From Streptomyces sp. Q6 (GTDB taxonomy: Bacteria; Actinomycetota; Actinomycetes; Streptomycetales; Streptomycetaceae), in contig NZ_CP146022.1 of the NCBI RefSeq assembly GCF_036967205.1, positions 4,526,001-4,590,000 on the forward strand: DNA of 64,000 bases, given 5' to 3'. A model generated the notes under the pieces. It was not told the origin of the DNA. It did not search any database and saw nothing but the letters and a program-made list of their open reading frames with translations. The position numbers and the translations under genes are program-made. Positions 9,719 through 19,414 of this stretch are shown here, one piece after another (position 1 is the stretch's first letter; each line of letters begins with the position of its first letter).

Positions 9719-10318
9719 GTGTACGAAGGCGTGGTCCAGGACCTCATCGACGAGTTGGGCAGGCTGCCCGGCGTCGGTCCCAAGAGCGCGCAGCGGATCG
9801 CCTTCCACATCCTCCAGGCGGAGCCCACGGACGTACGGCGTCTCGCGCAGGCCCTGATGGAGGTCAAGGCGAAGGTCCGCTTCTGCGCGACGTGCGGCAA
9901 CGTGGCGCAGGAAGAGCTCTGCAACATCTGCCGCGACCCGCGCCGCGACCTGAGCGTCATCTGCGTGGTCGAGGAGCCCAAGGACGTCGTGGCGATCGAG
10001 CGGACCCGTGAGTTCCGTGGGAAGTACCACGTGCTCGGCGGGGCGATCAGCCCGATCGAGGGTGTCGGTCCCGACGACCTGCGTATACGAGAACTTCTCG
10101 CGCGGTTGGCCGACGGGACGGTCACGGAGCTGATCCTGGCCACCGATCCGAACCTGGAGGGCGAGGCCACGGCGACGTACCTCGCCCGGATGATCAAGCC
10201 CATGGGCCTGAAGGTCACCCGCCTGGCCAGCGGCCTCCCCGTCGGGGGCGACCTGGAGTACGCGGACGAGGTCACTCTCGGCCGCGCCTTCGAGGGGAGA
10301 CGACTGCTAGATGTCTGA
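9719..10318 (+). CDS. recR: recombination mediator RecR
   Basis: 199 residues, full length. RecR works with RecF/RecO to load RecA at gaps. In order: helix-hairpin-helix ([17 protein letters not shown]), a four-cysteine zinc finger ([16 protein letters not shown]), the Toprim domain starting VVEEPKD and containing [18 protein letters not shown], and a C-terminal Walker-B-like tail. GTG start at 9719 with GGGAAGG upstream. Its last 8 nt overlap the next gene, so the two are likely translated together. Confidence 0.97.
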   Translation: MYEGVVQDLIDELGRLPGVGPKSAQRIAFHILQAEPTDVRRLAQALMEVKAKVRFCATCGNVAQEELCNICRDPRRDLSVICVVEEPKDVVAIERTREFRGKYHVLGGAISPIEGVGPDDLRIRELLARLADGTVTELILATDPNLEGEATATYLARMIKPMGLKVTRLASGLPVGGDLEYADEVTLGRAFEGRRLLDV

Positions 10319-11039
10319 GACGACGAACACCGCCACCGAGACCGCCGTGTCCCCGGCCAAGGGGTCCGGCGACGCGACCCTGCACGCCACGACGCAGAAC
10401 CCCGACGACTTCGCGGTCCAGATCTCGGACCAGGTCGCGTCGTTCATCGTGGCCGTGACCGAGGTCGCCAAGGGTGACGAGCCGGACTCGGCCGTGCCCT
10501 TCCTGCTCCTCGAGGTCTCCCAGCTGCTGCTGGCGGGCGGCCGGCTGGGCGCGCACGAGGACATCGTCCCGGACGAGCGCTACGAGCCCGACCTGGGCCC
10601 GGAGGCCGCCGCCGACGAGGCCGACGAACTGCGCGAGCGGCTGGCGCTGCTCCTCGACCCGGTCGACGTCTACTCCGAGGTCTTCGACCCGTACGAGCCC
10701 CGCAAGGCGCCGGTCGCGGCCCGCATCTCGGACGACCTGGCCGATGTGGTCACCGATCTGCGCCACGGCATGGCCCACTACCGCGCGGGCCGCGTCACGG
10801 AAGCGCTGTGGTGGTGGCAGTTCTCGTACTTCTCCAACTGGGGCTCGACGGCCTCGGCGACGTTGCGCGCCCTGCAGTCCCTGGTGGCGCACGTCCGCCT
10901 CAACCAGCCGCTCGACGACCTCGACGGCCTCGACACCGACGAGGACCTCTCGGCGGCCGAGGGCTCCCTGGAGGAGGAGGCCGGGAAGGTCATGGCGGAG
11001 GAGATCGCGGGCCCGCTGGGCCTTCGCCCCGTGAAGTGA
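10311..11039 (+). CDS. DUF5063 domain protein
   Basis: 242-residue acidic soluble protein of the actinobacterial DUF5063 family. The conserved core runs from [15 protein letters not shown] to [25 protein letters not shown]; the Trp-rich W-W-W-Q-F segment is the clearest signature. Function unknown. It overlaps recR by 8 nt (ATG 10311 inside the recR end), and the ybaB-recR-DUF5063 order suggests a role tied to DNA maintenance, which is only inference. Its stop codon lies inside a 12-nt tandem repeat. Confidence 0.85.
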   Translation: MSETTNTATETAVSPAKGSGDATLHATTQNPDDFAVQISDQVASFIVAVTEVAKGDEPDSAVPFLLLEVSQLLLAGGRLGAHEDIVPDERYEPDLGPEAAADEADELRERLALLLDPVDVYSEVFDPYEPRKAPVAARISDDLADVVTDLRHGMAHYRAGRVTEALWWWQFSYFSNWGSTASATLRALQSLVAHVRLNQPLDDLDGLDTDEDLSAAEGSLEEEAGKVMAEEIAGPLGLRPVK

Positions 11040-11104
11040 TCCGCGAAGTGATCCGTGAAGTGATCCAGGAAGTGACCTGGCCCACTTTCCCGGTTGTCCC
11101 GTGA
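11036..11104 (+). other. 12-nt tandem repeat and coupled micro-frame
   Basis: Four copies of a 12-nt unit (GAAGTGATCCGC and variants) run from 11033 to 11080. A GTG at 11036 overlaps the DUF5063 stop (GTGA) and opens a 22-codon frame that reads the repeat as (V-I-R-E)n and stops at 11104. It could be translated by re-initiation, but nothing shows that it is. Confidence 0.35.
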
Positions 11105-11287
11105 GCGCGTGGGCATGCGCTCGTTCGGAGCGGCCGACCCCGTACCCGAAAACCCGGTGATCACGTCGTGAGCGGGACATCTCACGATGCGATATGGCCG
11201 GGGTGGATTTCGGCCGCTCGTTAGACTGAGCCGACCGCAGTACGCATACGTACATGCGGTGACAGACGGACTGAGCGAGGAGCGCAC

Positions 11288-12571
11288 GTGGGCCTTGTCG
11301 TGCAGAAGTACGGAGGCTCCTCCGTTGCAGATGCCGAGGGCATCAAGCGGGTCGCCAAGCGGATCGTCGACGCCAAGAAGAACGGCAACCAGGTGGTTGT
11401 CGTGGTGTCCGCGATGGGTGACACGACGGATGAGTTGATCGATCTCGCCGAGCAGGTATCCCCGATCCCTGCCGGACGAGAGTTCGACATGCTGCTGACC
11501 GCCGGAGAGCGTATCTCCATGGCACTGCTGGCCATGGCGATCAAAAACCTGGGCCACGAGGCGCAGTCGTTCACGGGCAGTCAGGCCGGCGTCATCACCG
11601 ACTCCGTCCACAACAAAGCCCGGATCATCGACGTCACGCCGGGGCGTATCCGCGAGTCCCTCGACAAGGGCAACATCGCGATCGTCGCCGGGTTCCAGGG
11701 CGTCTCGCAGGACAAGAAGGACATCACCACGCTCGGCCGTGGTGGGTCGGACACGACCGCCGTCGCTCTTGCCGCCGCGCTCGACGCCGAGGTCTGTGAG
11801 ATCTACACGGACGTCGACGGTGTGTTCACCGCCGACCCGCGCGTCGTGAAGAAGGCGCGGAAGATCGACTGGATCTCCTTCGAGGACATGCTGGAGCTCG
11901 CGAGCTCCGGCTCGAAGGTGCTGCTCCACCGGTGCGTGGAGTACGCCCGCCGTTACAACATCCCGATCCACGTGCGGTCCTCGTTCAGCGGGTTGCAGGG
12001 CACGTGGGTCAGCAACGAACCGCTCGTGAAGCAGCAAGGGGACGAACCCGTGGAGCAGGCGATCATCTCCGGTGTCGCGCACGACACCTCCGAGGCGAAG
12101 GTCACCGTCGTCGGCGTCCCGGACAAGCCGGGCGAGGCCGCCAAGATCTTCCGGGCCGTCGCGGACGCGGAGATCAACCTGGACATGATCGTCCAGAACG
12201 TCTCGGCCGCCTCCACCGGACTGACCGACATCTCCTTCACGCTCCCCAAGAGCGAGGGCCGCAAGGCCATCGACGCCCTGGAGAAGCAGAAGGCGAACGT
12301 CGGCTTCGACTCGCTGCGCTACGACGACCAGATCGCCAAGATCTCCCTCGTCGGCGCCGGTATGAAGACGAACCCGGGTGTCACGGCCGGGTTCTTCGAG
12401 GCGCTCACCGACGCGGGCGTCAACATCGAGCTGATCTCGACGTCCGAGATCCGCATCTCCGTGGTCACGCGGGCCGACGACGTGAACGAGGCGGTGCGCG
12501 CCGTGCACTCCGCCTTCGGGCTCGACTCGGACTCCGACGAGGCCGTGGTCTACGGAGGCACCGGCCGCTGA
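11288..12571 (+). CDS. ask: aspartokinase, alpha subunit frame
   Basis: 427-residue enzyme that phosphorylates aspartate, the first step to lysine, threonine, methionine and diaminopimelate. Visible: the N-terminal [12 protein letters not shown] motif, the LLTAGERIS substrate loop, the [16 protein letters not shown] nucleotide site, and two C-terminal ACT domains (from about residues 265 and 345) for feedback control. Starts GTG at 11288. Actinobacterial aspartokinases are alpha2beta2 with the beta subunit from an internal start; such a start exists here at 12050. It overlaps asd by 1 nt (TGATG), forming a classic ask-asd operon. Confidence 0.97.
   Translation: MGLVVQKYGGSSVADAEGIKRVAKRIVDAKKNGNQVVVVVSAMGDTTDELIDLAEQVSPIPAGREFDMLLTAGERISMALLAMAIKNLGHEAQSFTGSQAGVITDSVHNKARIIDVTPGRIRESLDKGNIAIVAGFQGVSQDKKDITTLGRGGSDTTAVALAAALDAEVCEIYTDVDGVFTADPRVVKKARKIDWISFEDMLELASSGSKVLLHRCVEYARRYNIPIHVRSSFSGLQGTWVSNEPLVKQQGDEPVEQAIISGVAHDTSEAKVTVVGVPDKPGEAAKIFRAVADAEINLDMIVQNVSAASTGLTDISFTLPKSEGRKAIDALEKQKANVGFDSLRYDDQIAKISLVGAGMKTNPGVTAGFFEALTDAGVNIELISTSEIRISVVTRADDVNEAVRAVHSAFGLDSDSDEAVVYGGTGR
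12050..12571 (+). CDS. aspartokinase beta subunit, internal in-frame start
   Basis: GTG at 12050 lies in the ask frame just before the first ACT domain ([16 protein letters not shown]), with AAGGGGA 7 nt upstream. This is where related actinobacteria such as Corynebacterium start the regulatory beta subunit, a 173-residue protein here. Use of the start is inferred from position and ribosome site only. Confidence 0.55.
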   Translation: MEQAIISGVAHDTSEAKVTVVGVPDKPGEAAKIFRAVADAEINLDMIVQNVSAASTGLTDISFTLPKSEGRKAIDALEKQKANVGFDSLRYDDQIAKISLVGAGMKTNPGVTAGFFEALTDAGVNIELISTSEIRISVVTRADDVNEAVRAVHSAFGLDSDSDEAVVYGGTGR

Positions 12572-13635
12572 TGGCTGTGTCCTCCGCGCGGCGTCCGACG
12601 CTCGCGGTCGTGGGAGCGACCGGGAGCGTCGGTGCCGTTCTGCTCCAGATCCTGTCGCAGCACGCGGACATCTGGGGTGAGATCCGCCTGGTCGCCTCGG
12701 CGCGCTCGGCCGGCCGCAAGCTCAGCGTGCGCGGCCAGGAGGTCGAGGTCGTCGCCCTGGAGGAGTCGGTCTTCGACGGGGTCGACGTCGCGATGTTCGA
12801 CGTGCCCGACGACGTCTCCGCCCAGTGGGCGCCCGTCGCCGCGTCCAAGGGCGTGGTGGTCGTCGACAACTCGGCCGCCTTCCGGATGGACCCGGACGTG
12901 CCGCTCGTCGTCCCCGAGGTCAATCCGCACGCCGCGCGCGTGCGGCCGCGCGGCATCGTCGCGAACCCCAACTGCACGACCCTGTCGATGATCGTGGCCG
13001 TGGGCGCGCTGCACGCCGAGTTCGGGCTGCGCGAGCTGGTGGTGTCGAGCTACCAGGCCGTGAGCGGCGCGGGGCGCGCCGGGGTCGAGACGCTGCGGGC
13101 GCAGCTCTCCCTCGTCGCCGGTACGGAGCTGGGGACCAGCCCGGGTGATGTGCGGCGGGCCGTCGGTGATCAGACCGGGCCGTTCCCCGAGCCGGTCGCG
13201 CTGAACGTCGTGCCGTGGGCCGGATCGCTCCGGGAGGACGGCTGGTCGTCGGAGGAGATGAAGGTGCGGGACGAGTCCCGCAAGATCCTCGGCCTGCCCG
13301 CTCTGCCGGTCGCCGTCACCTGCGTACGGGTGCCGGTGGTCACCACGCACTCCCTGACCGTCCACGCCCGCTTCCAGAGCGAGGTCACCGTGGACCGGGC
13401 CCGCGAGATCCTCGCGACCGCGCCCGGTGTCGTGCTCTTCGACAATCCGGCCGCCGGTGAGTTCCCCACGCCGGCCGACGCGGTGGGCACCGATCCGACG
13501 TGGGTGGGGCGCGTCCGGCGCTCGCTCGACGATCCGACCGGGCTCGAACTCTTCGTGTGCGGGGACAATCTCCGTAAAGGCGCCGCTTTGAACACCGCGC
13601 AGATCGCCGAGTTGGTCGCGGGGGAGTTCGCTTAG
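12571..13635 (+). CDS. asd: aspartate-semialdehyde dehydrogenase
   Basis: 354 residues. Reduces aspartyl phosphate to the semialdehyde with NADPH, the step after aspartokinase. Seen: N-terminal nucleotide fold [14 protein letters not shown], the catalytic cysteine in NPNCTTLSM, the [16 protein letters not shown] substrate loop, and a C-terminal domain ending [17 protein letters not shown] at 12571 shares its A with the ask stop, so translation is coupled. Length is normal. Confidence 0.96.
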   Translation: MAVSSARRPTLAVVGATGSVGAVLLQILSQHADIWGEIRLVASARSAGRKLSVRGQEVEVVALEESVFDGVDVAMFDVPDDVSAQWAPVAASKGVVVVDNSAAFRMDPDVPLVVPEVNPHAARVRPRGIVANPNCTTLSMIVAVGALHAEFGLRELVVSSYQAVSGAGRAGVETLRAQLSLVAGTELGTSPGDVRRAVGDQTGPFPEPVALNVVPWAGSLREDGWSSEEMKVRDESRKILGLPALPVAVTCVRVPVVTTHSLTVHARFQSEVTVDRAREILATAPGVVLFDNPAAGEFPTPADAVGTDPTWVGRVRRSLDDPTGLELFVCGDNLRKGAALNTAQIAELVAGEFA

Positions 13636-14014
13636 CGGTCGGGCCCTTCACATATCCGGATCCCCTCGTAGGATCTGTGTGAGTTCTGTGTGGGTGACGT
13701 CTCTCCGGCGTTGGTCTGAACCACTTGAACCCGGGTCCTTGAATGTTCGAAGATTCCCAGGAGATTCCCTCCCCGTCCTGCAACCGCACGCAGGGCGGGG
13801 AGCGTCATTGCGGTAGCCCTTGTGAGGGGCGGTGGCCTTTCAGGGGGTGCCGGCTCTTCGAGGCGCGGGCCACAAGGACTAATTGGGGCATAGGGGAAGA
13901 GCAGGTACGCATGTCGGCAACTGACGCATCGTCATCGGTGGGGATGACGAAGTCTGTCGCAAATGGGGCGCCGGACGCGTACAACCCTGACGGGGGGAAG
14001 CGTGTCCAACAGGC
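13636..14014. other. 379-bp leader/intergenic region before the sigma factor gene
   Basis: Contains a strong hairpin (13769-13802) and a possible short frame from ATG 13911 (MSATDASSSVGMTK), which runs into the sigma gene in another frame. Its third positions are less GC-biased than real genes, so I do not call it. No other gene is seen. Confidence 0.4.
13769..13802 (+). terminator. hairpin downstream of asd
   Basis: A 13-bp stem (13769-13781 with 13790-13802, one G-U pair) with an 8-nt loop, 134 nt after asd. It may end the ask-asd transcript or, if the sigma gene promoter is further upstream, act as an attenuator in its leader. Confidence 0.55.
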
Positions 14015-14701
14015 GTGGCAGAGGTACTGGACTTCACAGCGGTACAGGCGAGGGGCGCGGCCCTTCGTCCGCACCTCGCTCCCCTCGGAACGCGTCGGCC
14101 CCGTGGGGGCGCGGCCGGCGGCATGCCGGTGATCGCCCCCATGCCAGCGACGCGGCCGACGCGTGTACCGGCGCAGGCGCAGGGCGCTGACGAGGCGATG
14201 GAGGCAGCAGGCACCACCGTCGACCACCTGACCGAGACCTACCGGGCCCACTACCGATCGCTCCTCGGGCTCGCGGCACTCCTCCTCGACGACACCGCCT
14301 CCTGCGAGGACGTGGTCCAGGAGGCGTTCATCCGCGTCCACTCGGCGCGCAAGCGGGTCAGGGAGCCGGAGAAGACGCTGGCGTACCTGCGCCAGACCGT
14401 CGTGAACCTCTCGCGGTCCACCCTGCGCCGCCGCATCCTCGGGCTGAAGCTCCTCACCAAGCCGATGCCCGACATGGCGAGCGCCGAGGAGGGGGCGTAC
14501 GACCTCCTGGAGCGGGACGCCCTGAAGAAGGCGCTCAAGGGGTTGCAGCGGCGCCAGCGCGAGGTGCTCGTGCTGCGCTACTTCGCGGACATGACCGAGG
14601 CGCAGGTCGCCGACGCGCTGGGGATATCCCTGGGCTCGGTGAAGGCGTACGGGTCTCGCGGCATAGCGGCTCTGCGGGTCGCCATGGAGGAGCCGGTATG
14701 A
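14015..14701 (+). CDS. ECF-type RNA polymerase sigma factor (SigE-family)
   Basis: 228 residues from GTG 14015. After a variable 70-residue N-terminus, region 2 reads YRAHYRSLLGLAALLLDDTASCEDVVQEAFIRVH and region 4 reads LQRRQREVLVLRYFADMTEAQVADALGISLGSVKAYGSRGIAALR, both typical of actinobacterial ECF factors. The true start may be ATG 14123 (MPVIAPMPA), as the first residues are low-complexity. Its stop overlaps the next gene by 4 nt (ATGA), the usual arrangement with an anti-sigma factor. Confidence 0.9.
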   Translation: MAEVLDFTAVQARGAALRPHLAPLGTRRPRGGAAGGMPVIAPMPATRPTRVPAQAQGADEAMEAAGTTVDHLTETYRAHYRSLLGLAALLLDDTASCEDVVQEAFIRVHSARKRVREPEKTLAYLRQTVVNLSRSTLRRRILGLKLLTKPMPDMASAEEGAYDLLERDALKKALKGLQRRQREVLVLRYFADMTEAQVADALGISLGSVKAYGSRGIAALRVAMEEPV

Positions 14702-15915
14702 GCCTCCCGGGCCGCGGCCCCGACGACCTGTTCAAGAAGTCCGAGCGGGGCGAACAGGGCGAGCAACATGAGCAACACGAGCAGGGCAAGCAGGACGAGC
14801 ACGCTGGGAACGCAACTGTGAACGACGGACCCCGCCGTCCGGCCGATGCGGCGGCCGACGACGCGAGCGGCCCCGACACCCTCGGAGCCACCGGCCTCGG
14901 CAGCGACGAGCTGGCACTGCGGCGCATGATGCGCCAGGCGGTGCGCGAGATCGAGCCGGCGGACGAGGTGCTCGACCATCTGCGCCGGGCGGTTCCGGCG
15001 CGCCGGGCCCGTAAGCGGCAGGCCGCCGTGGGCGCCGTCGCCGCCGGGGTGTTCGTCGCGATGGCGGTGCCCGCGGTACTGCACGTGACGAGCTCCGGCG
15101 CAGCGGGCGACCGGCCGTGGATGGCGGGCAGCAGCTCGAAGACCCATGGCGGCGTCGACGCGGGCAAGGGCTCCGACGGTGCCGGCGCGGGCTCGCCGTC
15201 CGCGTCCCAGGGCAAGGACGGGGACGGCAAGAAGGGCGACAAGGGGAAGGCCTCCGGCGGTGCCACCGCCGGTACGGATCCCGCGTCGACGGCCGCCGCC
15301 AGCTCCCCGGTCTGCGCCGCGAACGAACTGGGCCAGCCCGTGCCGAGCGTCTCGGCCCCGGACGGCTCGGGCACGGTCTACGGCACGTTCCGCGTCACGA
15401 ACGTCTCGAACGCCAACTGCACGATCGACAGCCCCGGCAGCGTCTCCACCATCGCGCAGGGCGCGGCCGACCCGGCGAAGGTCGGCGTCATCGACCACAC
15501 GTCGGGCGACCCGGCGACCGGCCTGCCCGACCCGTCCACCGAGCCGAGCCAGCTCATCCTGGAGCCCGGCATGGCGTACGAGGTGAAGTTCGCCTGGGTG
15601 CCGTCCGCGAGCTGCCCCTCGACGGGTGGCGGTTCGAGCGGCGGCGACAGCGGCAGCGGTGGCGGCGACGGCTCCTCCGGCGGCGACGCGTCCCCCACAC
15701 CCACGCCGACGCCGACGCCGACCGGGGACACGGCGACGTCCACCGGCGACAGCACGGACTCCGGTCTGTCGACGCAGCTCGGTCACGAGGACACCGCCGA
15801 CGGCAGCATCGTCGTCTCGCACACGCCGGAGCCGGGCTCGCCCGTCGTCACGGCGAAGATCCCGGACGCGTGCGCGGGCACGCTGTACCGCACGGGCATC
15901 CTGCCCGCGTCGTGA
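14698..15915 (+). CDS. putative membrane-anchored anti-sigma factor
   Basis: 405 residues. N-terminus is a Gln/Glu/His repeat (GEQGEQHEQHEQGKQDEH), then a cytoplasmic helix region (ELALRRMMRQAVREIEPADEVLDHLRRAVPARRARKRQ), one transmembrane segment at about residues 115-130, a Gly/Lys/Ser-rich linker, and a secreted domain of about 190 residues with a Thr-Pro repeat (TPTPTPTPT) in the middle and conserved cysteines. Coupling to the sigma gene by ATGA overlap and the topology suggest it binds the sigma factor. No zinc-type anti-sigma (HxxxCxxC) motif is visible. Its stop abuts that of the next, convergent gene. Confidence 0.7.
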   Translation: MSLPGRGPDDLFKKSERGEQGEQHEQHEQGKQDEHAGNATVNDGPRRPADAAADDASGPDTLGATGLGSDELALRRMMRQAVREIEPADEVLDHLRRAVPARRARKRQAAVGAVAAGVFVAMAVPAVLHVTSSGAAGDRPWMAGSSSKTHGGVDAGKGSDGAGAGSPSASQGKDGDGKKGDKGKASGGATAGTDPASTAAASSPVCAANELGQPVPSVSAPDGSGTVYGTFRVTNVSNANCTIDSPGSVSTIAQGAADPAKVGVIDHTSGDPATGLPDPSTEPSQLILEPGMAYEVKFAWVPSASCPSTGGGSSGGDSGSGGGDGSSGGDASPTPTPTPTPTGDTATSTGDSTDSGLSTQLGHEDTADGSIVVSHTPEPGSPVVTAKIPDACAGTLYRTGILPAS

Positions 15916-16695
15916 TCAGGCGGGCTGTTCCCCGGCCTCGGTGAGGCCCAGTTCGGCGTCGCGCAGCGCCTCCGCCTCGCGGCGCACCAGGCGGAACCAC
16001 ATGAACACGACGAAGCCCGCGAAGACGAACCACTCGCCGGTGTAGCCGAGGTTCTGGAACGCCTTCAGGTCGAGGCCGCTGCCCTGCGGGGTGGTGGCCG
16101 GGACCGCCGTCATCGCCCCGTCCGCCCGGTCGAGGGTGACCCACGCGTCGTAGACGTCGTACGGGACGACGTTCACCAGGGACGCGGCGCTGATCATGCC
16201 GACCTGTCCGGAGGGCAGGCCACCGGCCGTCGTCACGCCGTTCGAGCCCGCCGACTCCGACGCCTGGAGGGCACCGACCACGGTGACCTCGCCCTTCGGC
16301 GGGGCGGGCGCCTTCGCTGCGGTGGCGGCGCCGGGCAGCCAGCCGCGGACGACGGGGAGCGCCGTGCCGGTGCCGTCGACCTTCAGGAGCGTCACGACGT
16401 AGAAGCCGGTTCGTCCGTCGAGGTCGCGGTCCGGGACCAGGAGCTGCTTGTCGTAGCGGCCGGTCGCCGTGGCGCGTTTGCCCGAGGTGTTCGTGTCGAC
16501 CGGCAGCAGCGAGGCGAGCGGCTCGGGGGCCGCCTTCTCGTTGGCCGTGCTGCGCTCGCTCGCGGTCCGGTGGTCCTGCACCCGGTCCTCGAAACGGCTG
16601 AGCTGCCACGAGCCCATGTAGACGCAGACGGGGATCGCCAGCAGGACGAAGATGTTGATCCCCCACCAGCGGGGGGTCAGCAGGAACCGGTACAC
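15916..16695 (-). CDS. SURF1 family protein
   Basis: 259-residue inner membrane protein of the SURF1/Shy1 family, which helps assemble cytochrome c oxidase. One membrane helix near each end (residues 12-32, WWGINIFVLLAIPVCVYMGSWQL, and about 225-243, TGEWFVFAGFVVFMWFRL) flank an extracytoplasmic domain with the family signatures GSWQLSR, TGRYD and LPVVRGWLP. Start GTG 16695 gives the usual VYRFLL N-terminus; TACCTT 7 nt before it suggests a leaderless message. It ends back-to-back with the convergent gene (TGA/TCA, no gap). Confidence 0.92.
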   Translation of the reverse strand: MYRFLLTPRWWGINIFVLLAIPVCVYMGSWQLSRFEDRVQDHRTASERSTANEKAAPEPLASLLPVDTNTSGKRATATGRYDKQLLVPDRDLDGRTGFYVVTLLKVDGTGTALPVVRGWLPGAATAAKAPAPPKGEVTVVGALQASESAGSNGVTTAGGLPSGQVGMISAASLVNVVPYDVYDAWVTLDRADGAMTAVPATTPQGSGLDLKAFQNLGYTGEWFVFAGFVVFMWFRLVRREAEALRDAELGLTEAGEQPA

Positions 16696-16754
16696 GCCTT
16701 CAAAGGTACGGGTCCGATGTAAAGGCCGATTCCGCGCCCCCCGCCCCGTGGGCC

Positions 16755-18554
16755 TCAGCTCGGCAAGTGACGCTTCGCGAAGTCCAGTTCGAGCGCGACC
16801 TGCTTGATGCGTTCCTCGACGACGAGCGAGCCGTGCCCGGCGTCGTACCGGTAGACCTCGTGCACGGCGTCGCGGGCGGCGAGCCGGTCCACGTAGTGGT
16901 CGATCTGGCGGATGGGGCAGCGCGGGTCGTTGAGCCCCGCCGAGATGTAGACCGGGGCCTTCACGTCGTCCACGTACGTGAGCGGGGACGACGCCGTGAA
17001 GCGGTCCGGGACCTCGTCGGGGGAGCCGCCGAACAGGGTGCGGTCCAGCGCCTTGAGGGCCTCCATCTCGTCCTCGTACGCCGTGACGTAGTCCGCGACC
17101 GGGACCGCCGCGAGGCCCACGGCCCAGGCGCCGGGCTGGGTGCCGAGGCCGAGGAGGGTCAGATAGCCGCCCCAGGAGCCGCCCGCGAGGACGAGCCGGT
17201 CCGGGTCGGCGAGGCCGGAGGTGACGGCCCACTCGCGGACGGCCGCGATGTCCTCCAGCTCGATCAGGCCGACGCGGTGCTTGAGGGCGTCGGTCCACTC
17301 GCGGCCGTAGCCGGTCGAGCCCCGGTAGTTGACCCGGACCACCGCGAACCCGTGGTCGAGCCAGGCCGCCGGGCCCGCCGCGAACGAGTCCGAGTCGTGC
17401 CAGGTGGGCCCGCCGTGGATCTCGAAGACGGTGGGCAGCGGTCCCGTCGCGCCGGCCGGCTTCTGTACGAGGGCGTGGACGCGGCCGCCGGGACCCTCCA
17501 CCCACACGTCCTCCACCGGCACGGACGCCGGAGCCTTCATGCCGGGCGGGTCGAGGACGACCGCACCGCTGGTCGAGCGGACGACCGGTGGCTGCGCGGC
17601 CGACGACCACAGGTACTCGACGCTGCCGTCGGGGCGGGCCGAGGCGCCGGAGACCGTGCCGAGCGGGGTGTCGACCTTGGTGAGGGCGCCGGTCGCGAAC
17701 TCGTAGCGCCACAGGTCGCCGCGGGCCTCGAACTCGTGGACGATCAGCAGCGCGGACCCGTCCGGGTACCACTCCGCCGACACGTCGCCCGGCAGGTCGA
17801 GGGCGAGATCGGTCTGCTCGCCGGAGGCGGTGTCCCACACCATCGGCTCCCAGCGGCCGCGCCGCTGGTGCCCGACGAGCAGCCGGGTGTCGCCCTCGAC
17901 GGGCGCGAAGCCGAGCACTTCGAGGCCCAGCTCCCGCTCGCCGCCCTCGGTGTCGTCGAGCTCGGCGACCGTCGACCCGTCGAGGCGGACCACACGCAGT
18001 GCCGAGTGCATCGCGTCGCCGTGCTCGGTGTGCTCGATCGCGATCAGCGTGCCGTCGTGGCTGAGGTCGCCGACGCCGGCGGACTCACGGTGCCGGTAGA
18101 TCTCGACGGGGCCGTCGGAGCCGGGGGCCACGACGTGGATCGTCGTCCCGTCCTCGTCCGTGGAGCGGCCGACGACCGCGGTGTGCCCGTCGCGGCCGAG
18201 GGCGAGCCCGGCCGGGTAGGAGGGCGCGAGCCCGGGGACGGCCTCGGTGTCGGGGCCGCCCGCGAAGGGCTGCCGCAGCCAGACGCCGAACTCGTCGCCG
18301 TCCTTGTCGCTGAACCACCAGATCCACGCGCCGTCGGGGGACAGCACCCCGTCCGTCGTCCCGTTCGCCCGGTCCGTCGCCTGGCGCTGCTCGCCGGTGG
18401 CCCTGTCCCACGCGTACAGCTCGTACGTCCCTGTCGCGTTCGACACGAACAGCGAGCGGTCCGGCGCGTCCTCAGCCCAGTCGGGCAGCGACACCCGCGG
18501 CGCCCGGAAACGCTTCTCCCAGTCGGGCATGGACCCGTTGCTCTGACTCGTCAT
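16755..18554 (-). CDS. S9 family (prolyl oligopeptidase-type) serine peptidase
   Basis: 599 residues, cytoplasmic. An N-terminal beta-propeller (Asp-Gly repeats such as LSPDGAWIWWFSDKDGDEFG, residues 30-340) caps a C-terminal alpha/beta-hydrolase. Catalytic residues are visible: nucleophile Ser in GGSWGGYLT, Asp in AGLNDPRCP, His in DAGHGS. The oxyanion loop is EIHGGPTW. Expected to trim short peptides; substrate unknown. Alternative start 24 nt in (MPDWEKRF). Lies 59 nt upstream of SURF1 on the same strand. Confidence 0.92.
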   Translation of the reverse strand: MTSQSNGSMPDWEKRFRAPRVSLPDWAEDAPDRSLFVSNATGTYELYAWDRATGEQRQATDRANGTTDGVLSPDGAWIWWFSDKDGDEFGVWLRQPFAGGPDTEAVPGLAPSYPAGLALGRDGHTAVVGRSTDEDGTTIHVVAPGSDGPVEIYRHRESAGVGDLSHDGTLIAIEHTEHGDAMHSALRVVRLDGSTVAELDDTEGGERELGLEVLGFAPVEGDTRLLVGHQRRGRWEPMVWDTASGEQTDLALDLPGDVSAEWYPDGSALLIVHEFEARGDLWRYEFATGALTKVDTPLGTVSGASARPDGSVEYLWSSAAQPPVVRSTSGAVVLDPPGMKAPASVPVEDVWVEGPGGRVHALVQKPAGATGPLPTVFEIHGGPTWHDSDSFAAGPAAWLDHGFAVVRVNYRGSTGYGREWTDALKHRVGLIELEDIAAVREWAVTSGLADPDRLVLAGGSWGGYLTLLGLGTQPGAWAVGLAAVPVADYVTAYEDEMEALKALDRTLFGGSPDEVPDRFTASSPLTYVDDVKAPVYISAGLNDPRCPIRQIDHYVDRLAARDAVHEVYRYDAGHGSLVVEERIKQVALELDFAKRHLPS

Positions 18555-18621
18555 GGCCCCATAGTGCCTGGGACGGCCGGGCGCTCGCGGCGATCCGGCG
18601 GCGGAGCCCCGCGGTCCGGGC

Positions 18622-18912
18622 TCAGACGCCCCGGATCCGGATGACGGCCCGACCGCCGTCGAGGTCGACGCGGGACCGGGACGGCGGCGCCCCGTCCTCC
18701 TCGTCGTCGCGGAGCACCAGCGCGCTCTGCCGCTCCTTGAGCTCGCTCTGCTTGCCCGGCGAGAACGTGGCGTGCAGCTGCTCGAACCCGGTGGCCGAGA
18801 TCTGGCTCCGCCTCCTGCGGCGGCCCGCCAGGCGCAGCCCCTGGTCCACGAAGGCGATCACGGTCAGCACGATCACCAGCCCCGGCAGCGTCACCATCAC
18901 GGCTATTCCCAT
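18622..18912 (-). CDS. small membrane protein, DUF6191 type
   Basis: 96 residues. One N-terminal membrane helix (MGIAVMVTLPGLVIVLTVIAFVDQ), a basic patch (RRRRRS), then a conserved FEQLHATFSPGKQSELKERQSALVLRDDEEDGAPP segment and a short tail, matching a Streptomyces-specific family of unknown function. The start at 18912 was chosen because it begins the hydrophobic segment; upstream in-frame codons are Cys-rich and unlike the family. GAGACT lies 6 nt before the ATG, so the message may be leaderless. Confidence 0.75.
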   Translation of the reverse strand: MGIAVMVTLPGLVIVLTVIAFVDQGLRLAGRRRRRSQISATGFEQLHATFSPGKQSELKERQSALVLRDDEEDGAPPSRSRVDLDGGRAVIRIRGV

Positions 18913-19402
18913 GGGCCCAGTCTCCCGGATGCCGAACCCGACGGGCAGGGGCAGAGTGGAGAGGTCCGTCTCGGGGTCGGCCGAGCAGCGCGCGCAGCAG
19001 GCCAGGAGGAACCTCGACTCCGTGTCGGCGAAGTCGCGCGGCATGCAGCAGAAGGCGCAGGCCCGCAGGCAGGGCAACCGCTGACCGCTCGTCCCCGGGC
19101 GGGTGGGGCCCCGACGGGGCCCGGCCGTGTGGTGCGTCGAGGGGAGCGGCCGGGCCCGTCCAGGGGCGGCAGGTTCTCGCAGGTGCTCCCGCTGGATCTT
19201 CGCCTGCCGTCAGCCATCGGCGTCGCGCGGGTGCGCGGGGGATGAACAGCACCGACGCGGTTCATCCGTGCCCTGGAGTACGCCGACGGTGAAGGGAATG
19301 TACGCCCGTGCGGCCCGCCCAGGAATACCCGGCGCATATATCTGTCCGCTTTTATCCGCGCGGCCGGATCACAGCGGCGGCCGGATCACAGCGGCGGCCG
19401 GA
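18913..19402. other. 490-bp region with no gene seen
   Basis: Lies between the DUF6191 gene and the 3' end of the XRE/TPR gene. It holds a short GC hairpin (about 19106-19122, GGGCCCC stem) and the start of a 17-nt tandem repeat. Frames that cross it lack coding character. It may carry the promoter and leader of the DUF6191 gene. Confidence 0.5.
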
Positions 19403-19414
19403 TCACAGCGGCGG
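19364..19414. repeat. 17-nt tandem repeat, three copies
   Basis: Three perfect copies of CCGGATCACAGCGGCGG run from 19364 to 19414 and cover the stop codon of the XRE/TPR gene. Copy number changes would alter the 3' end of that gene. It is a simple slippage-type repeat, not a CRISPR. Confidence 0.85.

Noticed and set aside
13911-14132. Short frame MSATDASSSVGM upstream of the sigma gene
   Set aside because: Third-position GC is lower than in real genes here and it runs out of frame into the sigma gene; kept only as a note.
19364-19414. Repeat array considered as CRISPR
   Set aside because: Direct 17-nt copies without spacers and no cas genes nearby.
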